Both the position numbers and the translations under genes were made by a program. DNA of 40,341 nt from JAWXVE01 sp044425555 (GTDB lineage Bacteria > Bacillota > Clostridia > Lachnospirales > Lachnospiraceae): contig JAWXVF010000007.1 of the NCBI GenBank assembly GCA_044425555.1, positions 1 through 40,341 on the forward strand, written 5' to 3'. Below, one piece after another: positions 33,914 to 40,341 of this stretch. A model generated the notes under the pieces. It saw only the letters and a list, made by a program, of their open reading frames with translations, had not been told where the DNA came from and did not search any database. Position 1 is the first letter of the stretch. Each line of letters opens with the position of its first letter.

Positions 33914-33973
33914 CTATGCACATAGATTACACATATAGCAGATATAATCTATAGAATAAAAATCTATGCATAG
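33914..33973. promoter_or_regulatory. Long imperfect inverted repeat, candidate operator
   Basis: CTATGCACATAGATT (33914-33928) is mirrored by AATCTATGCATAG (33961-33973), identical apart from a CA insertion in the first arm. Each arm is itself partly palindromic. A further repeat, ATAGATTA (33922-33929) with TAATCTAT (33945-33952), overlaps it. The repeat spans the - strand promoter of the beta-helix gene, so a dimeric regulator is likely. Confidence 0.6.
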
Positions 33974-33976
33974 CAA
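33948..33976 (-). promoter_or_regulatory. Predicted promoter of the beta-helix gene
   Basis: On the - strand, TTGCTA (33976-33971) and TATAGA (33953-33948) are separated by exactly 17 bases, giving a leader of about 60 bases. The -35 overlaps the distal arm of the inverted repeat and the -10 overlaps a shorter repeat. Confidence 0.55.
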
Positions 33977-34043
33977 AGTAACATTAATAATTATATTATA
34001 ACGATATGGGAAGAAAAGGCTACTATATTTATGATATTCGTTG

Positions 34044-34072
34044 TTGTAAATATGACATATACATGATATAAT
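34044..34072 (+). promoter_or_regulatory. Predicted sigma-A promoter for the EAL gene pair
   Basis: TTGTAA (34044-34049) and TATAAT (34067-34072) with a 17-base spacer, plus an extended TG element (TGATATAAT). Start expected near 34079, leaving a leader of about 55 bases, too short for a c-di-GMP riboswitch. Confidence 0.75.
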
Positions 34073-34133
34073 TTTTAAGAAGAGAACGTGATATTCGAAG
34101 TTGAAGTTTAGTCTCTGATAGAAAGTGTGGAAC

Positions 34134-36101
34134 ATGGTAGTCTATAATTTGGCGGCAGAATATGCCGCCCCCTTTATTATCTTAATTATTATTTTATCCT
34201 TTCGAACTGATTACGAAGAGAAGAATCTAGTGAATTATTGTATGAAAGGATTGTATGGGATTACCTTTTTGGCATCCATTGCATTAACTATTTCTATTCA
34301 CGTGGGAATTCCAAAGGATGGCTATGCCAATGTAACATTAATTCTTATTACAAATACACTATATTTAATTACAACACCACTGCCAAGTGGGTTATACTTG
34401 CTATTATGTACGATGGTAGCAGAACGAGAGAATAATATGGTGGCATTACGTAAGAATTTGTTTCTCTGTGTAACGCCCTATATGGTATATGCTACAATTG
34501 TACTAGTTAATATTGGAAATGGACTTATCTCTTCAGCATCTAGTACAGAAGGTTATATTCGTGGAACATGGTTTCAGCTACCATTTTTAATTGTAGGAAT
34601 TCATATTCTACTTATTGCAAGAATTGTAGTGGTGAATCGTAGATATATTCATAGAGAAGTACTTCTAGTAGTAGTCATTAATATGACATTAGCAGGCTCT
34701 TTATCGGTAATACAATTTATGTATAGTCACATTATTATGACGAGTGTTGGTAATATAGCTAGTATACTGGCTATGCATTTATATATACAGAGTGAACGCA
34801 ATTATATTAGTCAATTAACAGGATCGAAGAATCGTATTGCATTACATAAGCAGATGGACACTTATTCCGAGAAGGGCATTTCTTTTTCTTTATATGTAAT
34901 TAGTTTAAGAGATTTTAAGAGTATTAATGAACGAAATGGAATTGAATTTGGGAACAAGACCTTAAAGGCAATTACCAATGAGATAATGGGGTTTTTCTCA
35001 TATGATTACATATACCGATATAGTGGTGATGAATTTGCTATCTTACTACGAGAAGAAGAAGACAAAGAAGCATTGGTAAAAGAGTGCTTAGCGCATTTGC
35101 AAGAACCGATGAACGTGGAAAATGTTGATCGTATTTTTTTAGATTTTGTATGTGCAAAAGTAGATAGCCAGCATTTTGGCTCTACTAATAAAGAGTTAAT
35201 TGCATCAGTGGAATATTCGTTAAGTGTGTTAAAACAAACACGTGGGGAGACACAATACTTATATGATCCACATATTATGAAGGACATGACGGCAAGGCGT
35301 GACAAAATTGAACAGATTAGAGATGCTGTGGAAAATCGTAAGTTACAAATCTGTTACCAACCAATTTATTCTAAGAACAATCGTGATTTTACACAAGCAG
35401 AAGCATTAGTACGAATTGTAGAAACAGATGGTTCCTTATTATTACCAGAAGAGTTTATTGATTTAGCAGAGGCAACAGGACTTGTAGTACCAATGACTTA
35501 TGTAGTATTGGAAATGGTTTGTGAGGATTTTCGTAAGTTAATAGATCAATACGGAGATGATTTAGTACTAGAGACTATTTCAGTGAATCTTCCATATCAT
35601 ATTTTTATTAGTTCTAATATGCAAGGGAAGATTGAGAATATATTAGAACGATATGAGATTGCCCCTTCTCTGATTAAGATTGAGATTACAGAGAGAACAT
35701 TGATTTCTGACTATGACTTTATGATAGAGACTATGGAACAGATGAAGAGCAAAGGATTTGTATTCGAATTAGATGATTTTGGTGTGGACTATTCCAATAT
35801 GAGTACCTTATTAACTTTGCCAATGGAAGTTATTAAAATTGACCACAATGTAATTATAGCAGCATTAAAAAGTACAAACAATAAACAGTTTTTTAAACAT
35901 CTTGTGGATGGGATTAAAGAAACAGGACGCACAGTAATTGTAGAAGGGGTAGAAGATAGAGAGCAGCTTGATTTTATAATAGAGTGTGGTTGTGAATATA
36001 TTCAAGGGTTTATCTTTTCGCGTCCGTTACAATTAGAGAGCTTCGCACAATTTATAATACCAGAAACCCAACAAAAGTTTATACAGGAGTTTTTATGTTA
36101 G
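34134..36101 (+). CDS. 7-TM protein with degenerate GGDEF and EAL c-di-GMP phosphodiesterase domains
   Basis: The 655-residue protein has about seven TM helices (residues 5-220), then a GGDEF-like domain (about 235-385) and an EAL domain (about 400-650). GGDEF reads SGDEF, and the nucleotide-binding FKSINERNG is partly kept, so cyclase activity is doubtful. EAL residues are present: AEALVR, SVNLPY, EITERT, LDDFGVDYS, IKID, IVEGVE and QGF. It probably degrades c-di-GMP at the membrane in response to a signal sensed by the TM part. GTG 34125 is possible, but ATG 34134 has AGAAAG 8 bases before it and aligns with the start of the paralogue. The next gene overlaps it by 7 bases. Confidence 0.92.
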   Translation: MVVYNLAAEYAAPFIILIIILSFRTDYEEKNLVNYCMKGLYGITFLASIALTISIHVGIPKDGYANVTLILITNTLYLITTPLPSGLYLLLCTMVAERENNMVALRKNLFLCVTPYMVYATIVLVNIGNGLISSASSTEGYIRGTWFQLPFLIVGIHILLIARIVVVNRRYIHREVLLVVVINMTLAGSLSVIQFMYSHIIMTSVGNIASILAMHLYIQSERNYISQLTGSKNRIALHKQMDTYSEKGISFSLYVISLRDFKSINERNGIEFGNKTLKAITNEIMGFFSYDYIYRYSGDEFAILLREEEDKEALVKECLAHLQEPMNVENVDRIFLDFVCAKVDSQHFGSTNKELIASVEYSLSVLKQTRGETQYLYDPHIMKDMTARRDKIEQIRDAVENRKLQICYQPIYSKNNRDFTQAEALVRIVETDGSLLLPEEFIDLAEATGLVVPMTYVVLEMVCEDFRKLIDQYGDDLVLETISVNLPYHIFISSNMQGKIENILERYEIAPSLIKIEITERTLISDYDFMIETMEQMKSKGFVFELDDFGVDYSNMSTLLTLPMEVIKIDHNVIIAALKSTNNKQFFKHLVDGIKETGRTVIVEGVEDREQLDFIIECGCEYIQGFIFSRPLQLESFAQFIIPETQQKFIQEFLC

Positions 36102-38059
36102 CATATAATTTTGCAGGCGAATTTGCAATGTTTGTAATTTTGTCGGTGACAGGATATAGTTTTTTAACCAATTATAAACAACGAACGTTATTAAATAGAA
36201 TTGTAAAAGGTAGTTATATCTTTGCTATTCTTTCTATTGTATTGTCTTTTTTGCGAGGTGTGGTAAATAATGGATACGTATTAGGAGAATCGGTAGTATT
36301 AGGATATGTCATTAATACGCTATATTTTGCATTGATTCCCTCTTTTATTTCAGGGTATCTAGTATTCTATACCATTATATCTACCAAGAATATAATGGTG
36401 AAGGATATTCGTAAGAAGCTAGTTCATAGTACCTTACCTCATATTATCTATACGGTTATATTATTTGTTCAAATTAGAAATGGCAATGTGTTTTCTTTTA
36501 CCGTAACAGAAGGGTACGTACGTGGAGAATGGTTTCAATTACCGTATTACTTTGCAACTGTATTGATTTTTTTAATTATGATAGACGTGTTATTGCGTAA
36601 GTCTCATAATATGAATCGGAATACAGTTTTAGTGATTTTAGGAAGTTTGGTAGTGCAATTAGTAGGGCTTTTCTTACAATTTGTATTCCCTAATATGATT
36701 ATACCAGTCATGATGAATGTAATGTGTGTCTTAGCGGTGCATATGTATTTACAGAACAATCGAAAATCAGTGCATACAGTCACAGGAGCCAATAACTTTT
36801 TGACATTACAATACAATATGGAAGTGCTCATTCAAAAAGAAACCGATTTTTCTCTATACATATTAAAAATTCGTGAACTAAAGAGATTAAATGAACGAAA
36901 TGGGTTAGAATATGGAGATAAATTATTACAAGTTATCAATTATAAATTATTAGAGCATTTAGATTATGAACAAGTGTACGTGTACAAAGGTGATGCGTTT
37001 GCATTATTACTGGAGAAGACTTCTGTTCATGAGAAAGTAGTAGATACCATTTTAGAAAAATTACGAAAGCCTTTACTAGTGGAGGATCAGTTGGTTTCTA
37101 TTCGATTGGCTTGTGCTAGAGTAGATAATAAAATATTTGGTTCCACAGTAGATGAATTGCTCTCGGCAGCAGAGTATTCTATTAGTATTCTAAGTGAAAC
37201 GCATTGTGAGATGGATTATCTATATGATACGAAAGTAGTCAAAGAATTAATAGAAAAGAGTAAGATGATACAGAAGATGAAATATGCCATTGATCATCGT
37301 ATGTTTGAAATGTATTATCAACCTATGTATTCAGCGAAAAGTGGTACCTTCACGCAAGCAGAGGCATTAGTACGTATGAAAGAGGAGGACGGTTCTATTA
37401 TTTTTCCTTCTGCGTTCATTGATCTAGCTGAGACTACTGACTTGATTATTCCTATGACGTATGTGGTATTAGATATTGTATGTGAAGATTTGAGGAAATT
37501 GATGGATCAATTTGGAGAAGAATTGTTGTTAGAGGCGATTTCTGTTAATTTCCCTTATGGTATCTTTTTAAATCCTAAGATGAATGATAATGTAAAAGAA
37601 ATCATGGATAAGTATGGACTTTCTACAGATCGTGTCAAAATAGAAATTACAGAGAGAACATTAATTGCAGATAACCATTCTATGACCAATATGATGGAGA
37701 AAATGTTAGGTGATGGATTTGTATTTGAGTTAGACGATTTTGGTGTGGATTACTCTAATATCAATACGTTGTTAGAGTTACCTTTGGATATTATTAAGAT
37801 TGATCGTAGTGTACTATTATCCGCAATGATGAGTGAATCAAATCAAAAATTTTTCAAACATTTAACAGCTGGTATTAGTGCCACTGGACGTACTATTATT
37901 GTAGAAGGAGTAGAGGAAAAGGATCAGCTTGATTTTGTATTAGATAGTAATTGTCAATACGTACAAGGATATTTCTTCTCGAAACCATTAGATTACCAAG
38001 CGTTTATGGAGTTTATTCTACCTAAGAATCAGAAGAAATTATTAGGACAGGTCTTTTAA
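36095..38059 (+). CDS. Paralogous 7-TM protein with non-catalytic GGDEF and EAL domains
   Basis: This 654-residue protein is a tandem duplicate of the preceding one, aligned along its whole length (LAYNFAGEFAMF against VVYNLAAEYAAPF at the start). TM helices cover about 5-220. The GGDEF site is further decayed to KGDAF, and the metal Asp of the FKSIN region is Glu (RELKRLN), so it should not make c-di-GMP. The EAL residues remain: AEALVR, SVNFPY, EITERT, LDDFGVDYS, IKID, IVEGVE and QGYFFSKP. CAGGAG is inside the end of the first gene and the start overlaps its stop, which suggests coupled, near-equal synthesis and possibly heterodimers. Confidence 0.92.
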   Translation: MLAYNFAGEFAMFVILSVTGYSFLTNYKQRTLLNRIVKGSYIFAILSIVLSFLRGVVNNGYVLGESVVLGYVINTLYFALIPSFISGYLVFYTIISTKNIMVKDIRKKLVHSTLPHIIYTVILFVQIRNGNVFSFTVTEGYVRGEWFQLPYYFATVLIFLIMIDVLLRKSHNMNRNTVLVILGSLVVQLVGLFLQFVFPNMIIPVMMNVMCVLAVHMYLQNNRKSVHTVTGANNFLTLQYNMEVLIQKETDFSLYILKIRELKRLNERNGLEYGDKLLQVINYKLLEHLDYEQVYVYKGDAFALLLEKTSVHEKVVDTILEKLRKPLLVEDQLVSIRLACARVDNKIFGSTVDELLSAAEYSISILSETHCEMDYLYDTKVVKELIEKSKMIQKMKYAIDHRMFEMYYQPMYSAKSGTFTQAEALVRMKEEDGSIIFPSAFIDLAETTDLIIPMTYVVLDIVCEDLRKLMDQFGEELLLEAISVNFPYGIFLNPKMNDNVKEIMDKYGLSTDRVKIEITERTLIADNHSMTNMMEKMLGDGFVFELDDFGVDYSNINTLLELPLDIIKIDRSVLLSAMMSESNQKFFKHLTAGISATGRTIIVEGVEEKDQLDFVLDSNCQYVQGYFFSKPLDYQAFMEFILPKNQKKLLGQVF

Positions 38060-38103
38060 ATTGGAGGTAAGAACAAATTAAAATAAAAAGATTAAAATAA
38101 AGG

Positions 38104-38132
38104 TTGAAAAATGAAAGATTTTATTATAAACT
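38104..38132 (+). promoter_or_regulatory. Candidate promoter for efp
   Basis: TTGAAA (38104-38109) and TAAACT (38127-38132) have a 17-base spacer; the -10 matches consensus at four of six. It lies in the AT-rich gap 40 bases before ATG 38172. Confidence 0.45.
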
Positions 38133-38171
38133 AGTACTAGATTGTGAATTGAAAATTTAGGAGGATTAATT

Positions 38172-38729
38172 ATGATATCAGCAGGTGATTTCAGAAACGG
38201 TCTTACGATTGAATACGATAATAATATTTATCAGATTATCGAGTTTCAACACGTAAAGCCTGGGAAGGGTGCTGCGTTCGTTCGTACAAAGTTAAGAAAT
38301 ATTATTAATGGCGGAGTCGTAGAGAAAACATTTAGACCGAATGAGAAATGCCCACAAGCACGTATTGATAGAAAAGATATGCAATATTTATATTCGGATG
38401 GAGATTTATTTCACTTTATGGATGTGGAATCATATGAACAAATCGCATTGAACGAAGAATCGGTTGGTGATTCCTTGAAATTTGTTAAGGAAAATGATAT
38501 GTGTAAGGTTTGTTCCCACAATAGTAATGTGTTTGCAATTGAACCACCACTTTTTGTAGAATTAGAGATTACAGAAACAGAACCAGGAGTAAAGGGTGAT
38601 ACTGCTACAGGGGCGACGAAGGCCGCAATCGTAGAAACAGGAGCGACTGTGTATGTACCACTTTTTGTAGAACAAGGTGATGTAATTAAGATTGATACAA
38701 GAACAGGGGATTACCTTTCAAGAGTATAG
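38172..38729 (+). CDS. efp: Translation elongation factor P
   Basis: EF-P relieves ribosome stalling at consecutive prolines. The 185-residue protein has the three beta-barrel layout. The modified-residue loop in domain I is KPGKGAAFVRTKL with Lys at 32. The middle domain has YLYSDGDLFHFMD, and the C-terminal domain has VELEITETEPGVKGDTATG. The end PLFVEQGDVIKIDTRTGDYLSRV is standard. AGGAGG lies 9 bases before the ATG. No EF-P-modifying enzyme gene is seen in the window. A terminator follows after about 30 bases. Confidence 0.97.
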   Translation: MISAGDFRNGLTIEYDNNIYQIIEFQHVKPGKGAAFVRTKLRNIINGGVVEKTFRPNEKCPQARIDRKDMQYLYSDGDLFHFMDVESYEQIALNEESVGDSLKFVKENDMCKVCSHNSNVFAIEPPLFVELEITETEPGVKGDTATGATKAAIVETGATVYVPLFVEQGDVIKIDTRTGDYLSRV

Positions 38730-38761
38730 ATTGTATATGACTATCATAAGAAATGGCTTAT

Positions 38762-38790
38762 AAGACAATGGAGAGATCTATTGTCTTTTT
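38762..38790 (+). terminator. Rho-independent terminator after efp
   Basis: AAGACAAT (38762-38769) and ATTGTCTT (38780-38787) form an 8-bp stem with a 10-base loop, followed by a T run to 38790. Confidence 0.75.
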
Positions 38791-38882
38791 CTGTCTCTCT
38801 TTTTATTTAGAATATGTAGTATTAGAAAGAGCAGATAGAATGGTAACTATTCACTTAGAAATAAGCTAATGAAAGGAATACA

Positions 38883-39839
38883 ATGATGGAATTTCAAGAA
38901 TTTAAAGAAAGATTATGTGAAGAATTAAAAGTGCAACTTGGTGAGGATACGACACTGACCACCACTACTGTTTGTAAAAACAATGGGATTGTTTTAAATG
39001 GAATTACAATATCTCCACCAGGAACTAATATTTATCCAAACATTTATATAGACGATATGTATGAACGGTGTAAAGAGTTAGAAGATGAATTAGATTACAC
39101 GGCTATTGCTTTAGATGTGTTAGATTGTTATGAGAATAGTTTACTAGGGTTTCAGCTAGAGAGAGGTTTCTTTGAAACTTTTGCATCAGTCAAACATAAT
39201 ATTGTGTGTAAGTTGGTGAATTACGAAGCGAATATAGAATATTTAAAAGAACATCCCCATAAACGGTTTCACGATTTGGCCATTATATTCTACTATTTAT
39301 TTGAGGAGAAACCCTTGCATCATGCTAGTATCTTCTTACAACAAAAACATTGTGAGATGTGGGGGATAGAAGTAGACACGCTCTATAAAATTGCAATTCG
39401 TAATATGAGGCGATTGTTTGTACCGCGTATTTCTACTTTAGAAGAACGAATCTATGGAATGTTACACGTGGATAGTACAGAGTATGAAGATTCTGATACG
39501 AATAGGAAGAAGGAATCTTGCTCTTATGACACCGATCAAAGTAGTGCTATGTACATTCTAGATAACAATTCTGATGTAAATGGAGCTGTCACCCTTCTTT
39601 CTCCAAGTATCTTAAAATCATTCGCAAAAGAAATGGAAAGTGATTTCTATATTCTTCCTAGTTCTATTCATGAACTAATTCTAGTACCAACAAAAACAAG
39701 TAAAGATGTAGAACATTATAAATCATTGGTGAAGTCTGCCAATGAAGAGTGTGTAGATGAAGAAGATTTCTTGTCTAATAGCGTATATTATTATTCTCAA
39801 AAGACAAACTCTGTTCTATGCTTTCAAACGACCATGTAA
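38883..39839 (+). CDS. DUF5688-like protein of unknown function
   Basis: The 318-residue soluble protein looks like the DUF5688 family that is frequent in Lachnospiraceae. Supporting patterns are the start EFKERLCEELKVQL, the early CKNNGIVLNGI, and NIYPNIYIDDMYERCKELEDELDYTAIA, then the long middle helix and a late IHELILVP. Five residues of Cys occur in the N-terminal 120, without a clear metal motif. There is no signal peptide or TM segment. AAAGGA lies 5 bases before ATG 38883 and 8 before ATG 38886, so either may be used. It is flanked by terminators and appears to be a single-gene unit. Function is not known. Confidence 0.75.
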   Translation: MMEFQEFKERLCEELKVQLGEDTTLTTTTVCKNNGIVLNGITISPPGTNIYPNIYIDDMYERCKELEDELDYTAIALDVLDCYENSLLGFQLERGFFETFASVKHNIVCKLVNYEANIEYLKEHPHKRFHDLAIIFYYLFEEKPLHHASIFLQQKHCEMWGIEVDTLYKIAIRNMRRLFVPRISTLEERIYGMLHVDSTEYEDSDTNRKKESCSYDTDQSSAMYILDNNSDVNGAVTLLSPSILKSFAKEMESDFYILPSSIHELILVPTKTSKDVEHYKSLVKSANEECVDEEDFLSNSVYYYSQKTNSVLCFQTTM

Positions 39840-39906
39840 GTGTATTCATACTATCAGGTAAAGTGAGCAAGATACCTTAGAAAGGAATAATATATAACCA
39901 CAATAG

Positions 39907-39947
39907 ATGCAGTTTGAAGAGAATGAGTAAACTTCAAGCTGCATTTT
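39907..39947 (+). terminator. Terminator after the DUF5688-like gene
   Basis: ATGCAGTTTGAAG (39907-39919) and CTTCAAGCTGCAT (39932-39944) pair over 13 bp with one G-U, then a short T run. The stem lies about 70 bases after the stop. It sits in a 277-base gap (39840-40116) that otherwise holds only the next gene's promoter. Confidence 0.75.
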
Positions 39948-40036
39948 AGTATAAAAAATTGTAATAAGACAGTTGTAGTAAACTAGTCGTTTTACGGAAT
40001 AAGTATAATTAATATGAAAAGTTGCTAAAAAACCTA

Positions 40037-40065
40037 TTGGAAAAATATGCGAAATAGAGTATAAT
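40037..40065 (+). promoter_or_regulatory. Predicted sigma-A promoter for the last gene
   Basis: TTGGAA (40037-40042) and TATAAT (40060-40065) with 17 bases between them; start near 40072, about 45 bases before ATG 40117. Confidence 0.7.
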
Positions 40066-40116
40066 AGTGGTATTAGTTTTTTGTAAGAATAAGGAGTGGG
40101 AGGTGGTATTACATTC

Positions 40117-40341
40117 ATGTGTGAAGTGGTGATTATTGGAGCAGGAATATCGGGGTTAAGTGCGGGTATTAATCTATTAAAGAGAGACATTAAATGTCTT
40201 ATTATTGAGAGGGATAAGGAACCTGTAGGAAAAACATATGGAGGTTTGCTGACAGCTAAGACCATTGTAGAATTAGAATTGTACGCTATGCATACAGATG
40301 TCTTATCTAAGAATGTGGTGAAGGAGATTTTGCTGGCAGAT
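40117..40341 (+). CDS. FAD/NAD(P)-dependent oxidoreductase, N-terminus only
   Basis: The frame is open from ATG 40117 to the window end (75 codons), so the gene is cut. The N-terminus is a Rossmann dinucleotide-binding fold: VVIIGAGISGLSAGINLLKR with the GxGxxG pattern, then the acidic end of strand 2 (CLIIERD). The following EPVGKTYGG resembles the region after the FAD site in FAD-dependent reductases and amine-oxidase-like enzymes; the class is not resolved. GGAGG at 40099-40103 is 13 bases from this ATG, rather far. GTG 40096 or a rare ATT start 40108 are alternatives. Confidence 0.7.
   Translation, partial: MCEVVIIGAGISGLSAGINLLKRDIKCLIIERDKEPVGKTYGGLLTAKTIVELELYAMHTDVLSKNVVKEILLAD

Noticed and set aside
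34073..34133. c-di-GMP riboswitch in front of the EAL genes
   Set aside because: The leader after the predicted start is only about 55 bases, with no GEMM-like stems or conserved segments.
38062..38090. Orphan GGAGG after the second EAL gene
   Set aside because: No start codon follows at a usable distance; the frame behind it is AT-rich non-coding sequence.
1..40341. CRISPR arrays, tRNA or rRNA genes, transposases, phage genes
   Set aside because: No regularly spaced repeats, cloverleaf sequences, rRNA motifs or integrase/transposase proteins were seen.

Overview
The window is AT-rich Gram-positive DNA, most consistent with a motile anaerobic Firmicute of the class Clostridia, probably Lachnospiraceae. 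Four things point there. The flhF-flhG-PilZ-cheB-cheA-cheW-cheC-cheD-fliA block runs straight into rpsB-tsf-pyrH-frr-uppS-cdsA-dxr-rseP, the same order as the Bacillus subtilis fla/che-to-translation junction. CheC and CheD are both present. The transporter is a YesM/YesN-controlled LplB/YtcP type. A DUF5688-like gene lies near the end. The species cannot be named from sequence alone. No rRNA, tRNA, CRISPR array, prophage or insertion sequence was seen.

Positions 1-12374 are a dense + strand motility operon cut at its 5' end inside flhF. It encodes polar or placement control (FlhF, FlhG), a c-di-GMP-sensing YcgR-like brake, the chemotaxis core (CheB, CheA, CheW, CheC, CheD), the flagellar sigma factor and a FapA-like DUF342 protein. 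Four poorly characterised genes sit among these: a two-TM coiled-coil protein between cheD and fliA, a 104-aa soluble protein, a SwrB-like DUF6115 protein, and a membrane-anchored acidic protein ending in an MltG-like LysM module. The operon ends at a terminator, and the rpsB promoter appears to start inside that terminator's hairpin.

Positions 12387-22377 hold the translation and envelope housekeeping cluster. It starts with a structured rpsB leader. Two envelope genes, a NodB-type polysaccharide deacetylase and a bactofilin, are inserted between tsf and pyrH. The bactofilin gene has a strong in-frame internal ribosome-binding site that predicts a second, shorter product. An isolated purC closes the cluster.

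Positions 22410-30772 form a carbohydrate-uptake island: a YesM-like kinase, a YesN-like regulator, a lipoprotein substrate-binding protein, two CUT1 permeases and, unusually, a MATE exporter. No ATPase gene is present, so a shared ATPase is expected. Converging on it from the - strand is a 991-residue double beta-helix plus beta-propeller protein without a signal peptide, probably a cytoplasmic carbohydrate-active enzyme. Its promoter is overlapped by a long inverted repeat.

Positions 34044-38059 carry two tandem, overlapping genes for 7-TM proteins with degenerate GGDEF and apparently intact EAL domains. Together with the PilZ protein they make c-di-GMP control of motility a theme of the window. 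The remainder holds efp, a DUF5688-like gene and the start of a FAD/NAD-binding oxidoreductase cut by the window end. The least explained items are the bactofilin dual start, the uncharacterised motility-operon proteins, the secretion-signal-less beta-helix protein with its operator-like repeat, and the asymmetric EAL pair. None of them is by itself a demonstrated new system.
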